From the NCBI GenBank assembly GCA_002310015.1, contig DBYQ01000053.1, forward strand, positions 20,595 through 30,422: a DNA stretch of 9,828 bases, read 5' to 3'. Every line of letters starts with the position of its first letter. Positions within the stretch are counted from its first letter, which is position 1. Source of the stretch: Bacteroidales bacterium UBA1182. GTDB lineage: Bacteria > Bacteroidota > Bacteroidia > Bacteroidales > Bacteroidaceae. A program made the position numbers and the translations under genes. Shown piece by piece: positions 1 to 6,525 of this stretch. The notes below the pieces were generated by a model. It did not search any database. It was not told where the DNA came from and worked only from the letters and a program-made list of their open reading frames with translations.

Positions 1-92
1 TCAGATACTGATACCCCAAAAAGTTCGGGTCTCCTCAAAGTGGAGTAAAAAAAGAACTGTTCCTGTTGTGTGTTGAAAACTTTTAGCAGGAT

Positions 93-100
93 TACTCTTG
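93..100 (+). promoter_or_regulatory. candidate -7 promoter element of the dnaE cluster
   Basis: TACTCTTG matches the Bacteroidota -7 consensus TAnnTTTG at all but one fixed base. No clear TTTG -33 box lies at the usual 19-21 nt upstream; the nearest candidate is a weak TGTG about 20 nt away, within 69-72. Transcription would start near 105-108 and leave a leader of about 45-50 nt before dnaE. The element overlaps a 10-bp palindrome. It is a prediction from motif and position only. Confidence 0.35.
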
Positions 101-106
101 CGCAAG
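97..106. repeat. 10-bp perfect palindrome, possible operator
   Basis: CTTGCGCAAG is a perfect inverted repeat that overlaps the candidate -7 element and the predicted transcription start of the dnaE cluster. Such a site could bind a dimeric regulator, but a 10-bp palindrome can also occur by chance. No regulator gene is adjacent in the window. Confidence 0.25.
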
Positions 107-144
107 CCGATAAGAGGAAGTAACTTTAAAAACTTTTTCAGTTC

Positions 145-149
145 AAGGA
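145..149 (+). promoter_or_regulatory. Shine-Dalgarno-like AAGGA before dnaE
   Basis: AAGGA lies 4 nt before the dnaE ATG at 154. It is the clearest purine-rich ribosome-binding candidate in the window; the other genes show none, as is usual in Bacteroidota. It supports the choice of the ATG at 154 but may be fortuitous. Confidence 0.3.
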
Positions 150-153
150 ATTT

Positions 154-3100
154 ATGCAGGAATTTGTCCATCTACACGTACATACGCAGTACTCTCTGCT
201 GGACGGCCAGACCAACATCAAGAAGCTGGTTGACAAGGCCATAGCTGATGGTATGCGCGGCGTTGCCGTGACTGATCACGGTAACATGATGGGCATTAAG
301 GAGTTCAAGAACTACTGCGACAAGGTAAATGACAAGCTTAAGGAAGAGGGTAAGCATTTCAAGCCTATCATAGGCTGTGAGGTCTATGTGGCACCCCGCC
401 GCAAGGAGCAGCGTGACAGCAAGGAACTGGACGGTGCCAACTATCACCTTATCCTGCTGGCCAAGAATGAGAAGGGTTACCACAACCTCATCAAGATAGT
501 GTCACGCGCCTGGATGGACGGATTCTACTCACATCCGCGTACTGACAAGTATGACCTGGAGAAGTACCACGAGGGCATAATATGCTGCTCGGCCTGTCTG
601 GGCGGTGAGGTGCCCAAGCTTATCACTGCCGGTAAGATTGATGAGGCAGAGAAGGTGGTGGAGTGGTTCCATAACCTGTTTGGTGATGACTACTACCTGG
701 AGCTGCAGCGCCACAAGGCCACCGTGCCCAACGCCAACCATGAGGCGTTCCCCCTGCAGCAGAACGTGAACAAGCATCTCATTGAGATGTCACGCAAGCT
801 GGGCATCAAGATGGTATGCACCAACGATGTCCACTTCCTTGATGAGGAGAATGCCGATGCCCACGAACTGCTGATATGCCTCTCTACCGGACGTACTCCC
901 GATGACCCCAGCCTGATGCGTTACTCCAAGCAGGAGTGGTTCAAGACTACGGATGAGATGAACCGCCTGTTTGAGGATGTGCCTGAGGCTCTGGCCGGCA
1001 CGGTGGAGATACTTGACAAGGTTGAGGAGTACTCCATCAACCATCCGCCCATCATGCCTAACTTTGCCATACCCGTGGAGTTTGGCACAGAGGATGAATA
1101 CCGCCAGCGTCTTACTGAGGAGGACCTCTTCAAGGAGTTCACCTGCAATGAGCACGGCGAGACCGTCATGTCCAAGGAGGATGCTGACAAGAAGATAAAG
1201 AAGCTGGGAGGCTATGACAAGCTGTACCGTATCAAGCTGGAGGCCGATTATCTGGCCGAGCTCACCTTCAAGGGTGCCAAGGTACGTTACGGTGACCCCA
1301 TACCTGACAGCGTGATGGAGCAGCTCAAGTTTGAGCTCCACATCATGAAGACCATGGGTTTCCCGGGATACTTCCTCATTGTGCAGGACTTTATCAATGC
1401 GGCGCGTACGGAGTTGGGCGTATCGGTAGGACCGGGACGTGGATCGGCCGCCGGATCAGCTGTGGCCTACTGCCTGGGTATCACGCAGATAGACCCCATC
1501 AAGTATGACCTGCTGTTTGAGCGTTTCCTTAACCCTGACCGCATATCACTGCCTGATATCGATGTTGACTTTGATGATGACGGCCGCGGCCGCGTGCTGC
1601 AGTGGGTGACTGAGAAATACGGCAAGGAGAAGGTGGCCCACATCATAACCTACGGCACAATGGCCACCAAGATGGCCATCAAGGATGTTGCCCGCGTGCT
1701 TGAGGTGCCGCTGGATATATCCAACAACCTCTGCAAGGCCATCCCTGACCGTCTGCCCGATGATCCCAGCGGCAAGCCCCGCAAGATGAACCTGAGCAAC
1801 GTGCTGGAGTGTGTCCCTGAGTTGCAGCAGGCTGCGGCATCATCAGATGAGAAACTGCGCAAGACCATACAGTTTGCCAAGATGCTTGAGGGTAACGTGC
1901 GCGGTACGGGTGTTCATGCCTGCGGTACCATCATCTGCCGTGATGACGTGACTGACTGGGTGCCTGTATCGTGGGCTACTGATAAGGATACGGGTGACCG
2001 CCTGCTGGTAACGCAGTATGAGGGCAGCGTGATTGAGGATACCGGCCTTATCAAGATGGACTTCCTGGGCCTTAAGACCCTCTCCATCATCAAGGAGGCC
2101 GTTGAGAACATTAAGACAAGCCTTGGTATTGACCTTGATATCGATACCATTCCCATAGATGACAAGAAGACCTTCCAGCTATACTGTGATGGCCGCACCA
2201 TAGGTACGTTCCAGTTTGAATCGCCCGGCATGCAGAAATACCTGCGTGAGTTGCAGCCCGGTGTGTTTGAGGACCTGATAGCCATGAACGCCCTCTACCG
2301 TCCGGGGCCTATGGATTATATCCCTGACTTCATAGACCGTAAGTTGGGCCGCAAGCCCATTGAGTATGACATACCGGTCATGGAAAAGTACCTTAAGGAT
2401 ACCTACGGCATAACAGTATATCAGGAGCAGGTCATGCTGCTGTCACGTCTGCTGGCCAACTTTACCCGCGGTGAGAGTGATACCCTGCGTAAGGCCATGG
2501 GTAAAAAACTCAAGGACAAGCTGGATCACCTCAAGCCCAAGTTCATAGAAGGCGGCAAGACCAACGGCCATGACCCCAAGGTGCTTGAGAAGATATGGGC
2601 AGACTGGGAGAAGTTTGCATCATACGCGTTCAACAAGTCACATGCCACATGCTACTCATGGGTGGCATACCAGACAGCATACCTAAAGGCCAACTACCCC
2701 TCACAGTATATGGCCGCCGTGTTGAGTCGCGCTGGTGATATCACTGAAATCACCAAGCTGATGGATGAGTGCAAGGCCATGGGAATAAACGTCCTTGGGC
2801 CCGATGTAAACGAGAGCGTGCCCCGCTTTGGTGTCAACGCCAAGGGTGACATACGCTTTGGTATGGCATCGGTCAAGGGAGTGGGTGAGAACGCTGTGGC
2901 CGCCATTGTAAATGAGCGTAAGGTGGGCGGGCCTTTCAAGAGCATATTTGACTTTGTGCAGCGTGTCAACCTGAGCGCCTGCAACCGCAAGAACATTGAG
3001 AACCTGGCGCTGTCAGGGGCATTTGACTGCTTCCCGGAGATACGCCGTGAGCAGTTCCTGCAGCCCTGCGGCAAGAATGAGGTGTTCAGTGATGTGCTGG

Positions 3101-3858
3101 TGCGCTACGGCACCAAATACCAGACTGACCGCATGGAGACCAAGTTCTCACTGTTTGGCGATATGGGTGAGGCGGTGGAGATAGCCACACCCTCCATACC
3201 TGAGGCTCCTGAGTGGTCGGCCCTGGACAAGCTCAACAAGGAGAAGGAGCTGGTGGGCATCTACATATCGGCCCATCCGCTTGATGATTACCGTGTCATA
3301 TTGGAGAACGTGTGCAACGTGGGTATGGCCCAGCTTGATGACAGGCAGTCACTCCTCAATAAGGACCTTATTCTGGGCGGCGTGGTGACCGGTGTGCGTG
3401 AGTCACGCATGAAGAACGGCAAGCCGTGCGGCTTTACCAGGATTGAGGATTTTACAGGCTCGTCAGAGATTGCCCTGTTCGGTGAGCCTTGGCTCAGGTG
3501 GTGCAACATGATGAAGGTGGGCAATTTCTTGTACATCAAGGCTAAGTGCCTGCAGAACAGATATATGCCTGAGAGGACAGACTTTGTGATAAACTCCATA
3601 GAGCTGCTGCAGGATGTCAAGGACTCAGCCATCAGCAGCCTGTCAGTATCCATGCCGCTTACATCACTTGACAAGGAGTTTGTGAGTGACCTGGACACTC
3701 TCACGCAGAAGGAGGGTAATGTCACGCTTAAGTTTGAGATGTCTGACGGCAGCAACAAGGTCTGCCTGGCATCGGCCGCAAGGAGGATAAGCGTCACCCA
3801 GGAGCTTGTTACTTACCTTAAGGGCAGGGAATCAGTAGAATTAACATTCAATAAATAA
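154..3858 (+). CDS. dnaE: DNA polymerase III subunit alpha
   Basis: Catalytic subunit of the replicative polymerase (C-family, DnaE type), extending DNA with dNTPs in the cytoplasmic replisome. Length is 1234 residues, somewhat above the about 1160 of E. coli. The PHP domain comes first, with HLHVHTQYSLLDG at residues 6-18 and TDHGN at 40-44. Its nine predicted metal ligands are all present: H8, H10, D17, H42, E76, H98, C148, D225 and H227. The polymerase core has GPGRGS at 426-431, PDIDVDF starting at P467 with catalytic D468 and D470, and the third aspartate D636 in KMDFLGL. A helix-hairpin-helix-like VKGVGENA segment lies near residues 903-912, a possible clamp-binding KFSLF at 997-1001, and an OB-fold from about 1070 to 1155. 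The ATG at 154 places the HLH motif at the usual distance from the N-terminus. No frameshift is seen. trxA follows after 10 nt, so co-transcription is likely. Confidence 0.97.
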   Translation: MQEFVHLHVHTQYSLLDGQTNIKKLVDKAIADGMRGVAVTDHGNMMGIKEFKNYCDKVNDKLKEEGKHFKPIIGCEVYVAPRRKEQRDSKELDGANYHLILLAKNEKGYHNLIKIVSRAWMDGFYSHPRTDKYDLEKYHEGIICCSACLGGEVPKLITAGKIDEAEKVVEWFHNLFGDDYYLELQRHKATVPNANHEAFPLQQNVNKHLIEMSRKLGIKMVCTNDVHFLDEENADAHELLICLSTGRTPDDPSLMRYSKQEWFKTTDEMNRLFEDVPEALAGTVEILDKVEEYSINHPPIMPNFAIPVEFGTEDEYRQRLTEEDLFKEFTCNEHGETVMSKEDADKKIKKLGGYDKLYRIKLEADYLAELTFKGAKVRYGDPIPDSVMEQLKFELHIMKTMGFPGYFLIVQDFINAARTELGVSVGPGRGSAAGSAVAYCLGITQIDPIKYDLLFERFLNPDRISLPDIDVDFDDDGRGRVLQWVTEKYGKEKVAHIITYGTMATKMAIKDVARVLEVPLDISNNLCKAIPDRLPDDPSGKPRKMNLSNVLECVPELQQAAASSDEKLRKTIQFAKMLEGNVRGTGVHACGTIICRDDVTDWVPVSWATDKDTGDRLLVTQYEGSVIEDTGLIKMDFLGLKTLSIIKEAVENIKTSLGIDLDIDTIPIDDKKTFQLYCDGRTIGTFQFESPGMQKYLRELQPGVFEDLIAMNALYRPGPMDYIPDFIDRKLGRKPIEYDIPVMEKYLKDTYGITVYQEQVMLLSRLLANFTRGESDTLRKAMGKKLKDKLDHLKPKFIEGGKTNGHDPKVLEKIWADWEKFASYAFNKSHATCYSWVAYQTAYLKANYPSQYMAAVLSRAGDITEITKLMDECKAMGINVLGPDVNESVPRFGVNAKGDIRFGMASVKGVGENAVAAIVNERKVGGPFKSIFDFVQRVNLSACNRKNIENLALSGAFDCFPEIRREQFLQPCGKNEVFSDVLVRYGTKYQTDRMETKFSLFGDMGEAVEIATPSIPEAPEWSALDKLNKEKELVGIYISAHPLDDYRVILENVCNVGMAQLDDRQSLLNKDLILGGVVTGVRESRMKNGKPCGFTRIEDFTGSSEIALFGEPWLRWCNMMKVGNFLYIKAKCLQNRYMPERTDFVINSIELLQDVKDSAISSLSVSMPLTSLDKEFVSDLDTLTQKEGNVTLKFEMSDGSNKVCLASAARRISVTQELVTYLKGRESVELTFNK

Positions 3859-3868
3859 CACCAAGATT

Positions 3869-4183
3869 ATGGAAATTGAGATTACAAGTCAGAATTTTAA
3901 TGAGATCATCTCACAAGGCAAGCCTGTGCTGGTGGATTTCTGGGCTACATGGTGCGGTCCCTGCAAACGTCTGGGCCCCATCATTGAAGAGATTGCCGCT
4001 GAGTATGACGGCAAGGCCATAGTAGGCAAGTGTGACATTGAGGAGAATGATGACCTTACGGAGAAGTTCGGAATCATGAACGTTCCCACCGTTGTGCTCC
4101 TCAAGGACGGAAAGGAGGTGGACCGCGTGGTTGGTCTGGCTATGAAGAATGTCTATCAGGAGAAACTTAACGCTCTTATCTGA
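3869..4183 (+). CDS. trxA: thioredoxin
   Basis: A small cytoplasmic disulfide reductase that passes electrons from thioredoxin reductase to targets such as ribonucleotide reductase and peroxiredoxins. The 104-residue protein is a single thioredoxin fold of normal length. The active site WCGPC has redox cysteines C29 and C32, preceded by VDFWAT. The cis-proline is P73 in NVPTVVLLKDG, and the buried acidic residue is D23. There is no signal peptide or membrane segment, which argues against an exported TlpA/ResA-like protein. An extra cysteine, C55, lies in KCDIEEN. The gene begins 10 nt after the dnaE stop and ends 2 nt before the next start, so it is probably the middle gene of a three-gene transcript. 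Confidence 0.95.
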   Translation: MEIEITSQNFNEIISQGKPVLVDFWATWCGPCKRLGPIIEEIAAEYDGKAIVGKCDIEENDDLTEKFGIMNVPTVVLLKDGKEVDRVVGLAMKNVYQEKLNALI

Positions 4184-4185
4184 TT

Positions 4186-4512
4186 ATGGCACAGGATGAA
4201 TTTCTGGAGGATGATATAGACGATCAGAAAACGGTTGAATATATCAGGAACACCCTGCCTCAGGAACTCAAGGAGAAGTATTCTGATGACACCTTGTATT
4301 ATATACTCGATGTCATAAATGACTACTTCACCACCAGCGGGGTGCTGGAACAGGAGCCCGATGCTGACGGCTGCATCAACATTGACAATGATGCCCTTGT
4401 TGAGTACATCATCAAGGAGGCCAAACGCGACAAGATAGGCTCTTTCCCTGCCGATGAAATCATTCTGATTGTCGAGGCAGAGGCTGATTACGTAGACTCC
4501 TTAGGCGAATAG
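4186..4512 (+). CDS. conserved hypothetical acidic protein, 108 aa
   Basis: Function unknown. This is a soluble, strongly acidic protein of 108 residues with no signal peptide, membrane segment or cysteine beyond one (in the DGCINID segment). Its features include an acidic N-terminus (DEFLEDDIDDQ), VEYIRNTLPQELKEKYSDD near residues 17-35, a YYILDVINDYF helix near 38-48, and a repeat-like VEYIIKEAKRDKIG segment near 76-89. From memory, similar small proteins follow trx in other Bacteroidales; this recollection is not verified here. The gene starts 2 nt after the trxA stop, so translation is probably coupled. It is the last plus-strand gene and stops 3 nt before the hairpin at 4516. Its placement suggests a link to replication or redox balance, but nothing in the sequence shows a biochemical role. 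Confidence 0.85.
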   Translation: MAQDEFLEDDIDDQKTVEYIRNTLPQELKEKYSDDTLYYILDVINDYFTTSGVLEQEPDADGCINIDNDALVEYIIKEAKRDKIGSFPADEIILIVEAEADYVDSLGE

Positions 4513-4515
4513 AGC

Positions 4516-4556
4516 AAAATGATACAAAAGGGGTCTGACCCCAATTGTATCATTTT
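4516..4556. terminator. bidirectional hairpin terminator between convergent genes, REP-like
   Basis: The outer arms 4516-4527 and 4545-4556 are perfectly complementary over 12 bp. An AA/AA mismatch (4528-4529 and 4543-4544) separates them from an inner perfect 6-bp palindrome, GGGGTC at 4530-4535 and GACCCC at 4537-4542, centred on 4536. On the plus strand the 3' arm ends in a T-run (4553-4557); on the minus strand the arm ends in four T. It lies 3 nt after the 108-residue gene and touches the tsaE stop codon, so it can terminate both operons. The core is shared with the element at 9800-9828, which suggests it derives from a dispersed repeat family. Confidence 0.8.
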
Positions 4557-4972
4557 TAGATGACGATAGTACGTGAACCATCACTGTTCTCGGTGATGGT
4601 TATTTTTTTTGCATCAGTGGGGAGCAGCTCCTCAACCAGCTCAGGCCACTCTATGAAGCAGAGGGCGCCGCTGTAGAAATAGTCCTCATATCCCAGGTCA
4701 TAGACCTCCTCAAGTTTCTTGATGCGGTAGAAATCAAAGTGGTAGATAAGTTCAGCGGTGGTCTCTGAGCGGTACTCATTGATGATGGCAAAGGTGGGGG
4801 AGTTCACCTCATCCTCTACGCCAAGCAGTTTGCACAGAGCTTTGATGAATGTAGTCTTGCCGGCACCCATCTTGCCGTAGAATGCAAATACTGTATCATC
4901 GCCCATCTGGCCTATAAACTCGCGTGCGGCCTCTTCTATATGGTCCAGGTCCTGTATCTTAATTTGGGTCAT
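4556..4972 (-). CDS. tsaE: tRNA t6A37 biosynthesis ATPase TsaE
   Basis: TsaE is the P-loop ATPase that works with TsaB and TsaD to place threonylcarbamoyl on A37 of ANN-decoding tRNAs, using the TsaC product; it acts in the cytoplasm. The 138-residue protein has the Walker A motif GKMGAGKT at residues 33-40. It also carries the family's NSPTFAIINEY segment, the HFDFYRI segment, and FIEWPE near the C-terminal third. Length is normal for TsaE. The ATG overlaps the porX stop in an ATGA arrangement (4 nt), so translation is probably coupled. It is the last gene of the minus-strand operon. Its TAA stop lies at the base of the terminator hairpin. No tsaB, tsaC or tsaD is present in this window. Confidence 0.95.
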   Translation of the reverse strand: MTQIKIQDLDHIEEAAREFIGQMGDDTVFAFYGKMGAGKTTFIKALCKLLGVEDEVNSPTFAIINEYRSETTAELIYHFDFYRIKKLEEVYDLGYEDYFYSGALCFIEWPELVEELLPTDAKKITITENSDGSRTIVI

Positions 4973-6525
4973 TTCTTTTTGGGGTTAAGGGTTATGAAAG
5001 GTATTATCATCTCCTCAAGCGATACACCTCCGTGCTGGAAGGTCTCTTTGTAGAATGATGCGTAACTGTTGAAGTTGTTCTGATATACAAAGTAATCGGC
5101 CTCAGTGCAGAATATGTATGATGTGCTCACGTTGGGTGAGGGCAGGTGGGCCTTGAGAGGCTCCGTTATCTCATACACATCCTTGGGGTTGAACCCTAAG
5201 TTCTTGCCCAGCTTGTAGCGCAGGTTGGTGTTGGTGGTACGGTCACCGGCTATCTTGATGGCGTGGTTCACCAGTATGCTGCCGTGGTCAGTGGTTATCA
5301 TAACCTTGCGGCCTGTGGCGGCCATGGAGCGGAACAGTTCACGGACCGATGAATGGCGGAACCATGAGAGTATCAGGCTGCGGTAGGCTGCCTCGTCATT
5401 GGCCAGCTCACGCATCATGCGGGAGTCTGTCTTGGCGTGTGACAGTATGTCAATGAAATTGACCACCACCACATTGAGGTCATTGGGCAGCAGGTTGTTG
5501 AACTGGCTGAGCAGTTTGTCTGCTGCGGCTGAGTCATTGACCTTATTATAAGAGAATGTGTTCTTGCGGCGGTAACGCTCCAGATGGGTCTGTATGAGCG
5601 GTGCCTCGTTAAGGTTCTTGCCCTCCTCTGAGTCCTCATCCACCCACAGGGTGGGGAACATGCGGCTTATCTGCTCCGGCATAAGGCCTGAGAATATGGC
5701 GTTACGGGAGTACTGTGTGGCGGTGGGCAGTATGCTGTAGTAGAGCTGCTCATCAAAGGTAAAGAGCTCCGCCAGTTCGGCCGATAACACACGCCACTGG
5801 TCATATCGGAAGTTATCCATAACGATCAGAAACAGCTTCTCACCGCCGTCAAGGGTGGGGAATATGTATTTCTTGAACAGGTCAGGGCTCATGACCGGGC
5901 TCTTTTCACAGTCAGTCATCCAGCCCATGTAGTTGCGCTTTATGAACTTGGCGAATGCGGCGTTGGCCTCTGTCTTCTGCATCTTGAGCATGTCATGCAT
6001 GGAGCTGTCAGCCTCCTTGAGCTCAAGTTCCCAATATACCAGCTGCCTATAGACCTCTATCCAGTCATCGGCCGTGAGGGAGTCATTTATCTGCATGCTC
6101 AGCTTGCCAAAGTTCTGCTGGTAGTTGCGGTCTGTTTCAGCTGTTACGATATCGCGCTTGTGTATGTTCTTCTTGAGTGAGAGCAGTATCTGGTTGGGGT
6201 GTACCGGCTTGATGAGGTAATCTGCTATCTTGGAGCCTATGGCCTGGTCCATGATGTTCTCCTCCTCACTCTTGGTTACCATGACTACCGGGATGTTGGG
6301 GTCTATGTCCTTGATGTACTGAAGCGTCTCCAGGCCGCTCATGCCCACCATGTGCTCATCAAGCAGCACCAGGTCATACTGGCGGGCACGGCACATCTCA
6401 AGCGCATCGTGGCCGTTGGTTGTGGTGTCCACCTCATAGCCTTTGTTCTCAAGGAACAGTATGTGTGCCCTGAGCAGGTCAATCTCATCATCGACCCATA
6501 ATAGTGTACCCAGCTTATTCTCCAT
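4969..6525 (-). CDS. porX: PorX-type response regulator with PglZ (alkaline-phosphatase-like) domain
   Basis: Response regulator with an enzymatic output domain, known in T9SS-bearing Bacteroidota as PorX, which works with the sensor kinase PorY and controls por gene expression and secretion. The receiver domain (about residues 1-122) has the acidic pair D12/D13, phosphoacceptor D56 in LVLLDEHM, T84 and K106 in IKPVHP. A helical linker follows. The PglZ domain (about 225-518) carries predicted zinc/phosphodiesterase residues: D237 in VMDNFRYD, the LPTATQYSRN segment with the likely catalytic threonine (T268 or T270), D359 and H363 in FIDILSH, D413-H414 in TTDHGS, and H498 in FQHGG. I chose the ATG at 6525, which gives 518 residues beginning MENKLGTLLWVDDE. 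An in-frame ATG at 6558 would add 11 residues and a longer overlap with porW. The chosen start overlaps porW by 11 nt. The 3' end overlaps tsaE. Confidence 0.93.
   Translation of the reverse strand: MENKLGTLLWVDDEIDLLRAHILFLENKGYEVDTTTNGHDALEMCRARQYDLVLLDEHMVGMSGLETLQYIKDIDPNIPVVMVTKSEEENIMDQAIGSKIADYLIKPVHPNQILLSLKKNIHKRDIVTAETDRNYQQNFGKLSMQINDSLTADDWIEVYRQLVYWELELKEADSSMHDMLKMQKTEANAAFAKFIKRNYMGWMTDCEKSPVMSPDLFKKYIFPTLDGGEKLFLIVMDNFRYDQWRVLSAELAELFTFDEQLYYSILPTATQYSRNAIFSGLMPEQISRMFPTLWVDEDSEEGKNLNEAPLIQTHLERYRRKNTFSYNKVNDSAAADKLLSQFNNLLPNDLNVVVVNFIDILSHAKTDSRMMRELANDEAAYRSLILSWFRHSSVRELFRSMAATGRKVMITTDHGSILVNHAIKIAGDRTTNTNLRYKLGKNLGFNPKDVYEITEPLKAHLPSPNVSTSYIFCTEADYFVYQNNFNSYASFYKETFQHGGVSLEEMIIPFITLNPKKK

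Noticed and set aside
1..48. Open frame reading SDTDTPKSSGLLKVE then stop, possible C-terminus of an upstream gene
   Set aside because: Only 15 codons are visible, no family is recognisable, and a second frame is also open to position 77, so there is no basis to prefer one.
22..58. Nested inverted repeat as a transcription terminator
   Set aside because: The stems are short and interrupted, and on the plus strand the structure is followed by A rather than T.
434..475. This note refers to PorW residues 434-475 (about positions 7898-8023): charged linker considered as a frameshift or fusion joint
   Set aside because: The frame is continuous and the GGWYFYN and WGDRKLEDNW family segments follow directly, so it is a natural linker.
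790..1341. 183-codon open frame antisense to dnaE
   Set aside because: It lies wholly inside a well-supported dnaE domain, and its Leu/Val-rich product matches no family; it is a product of codon bias.
3288..3797. 169-codon open frame antisense to the dnaE C-terminus
   Set aside because: It overlaps the OB-fold region of dnaE, shows no recognisable motif and has no separate promoter.
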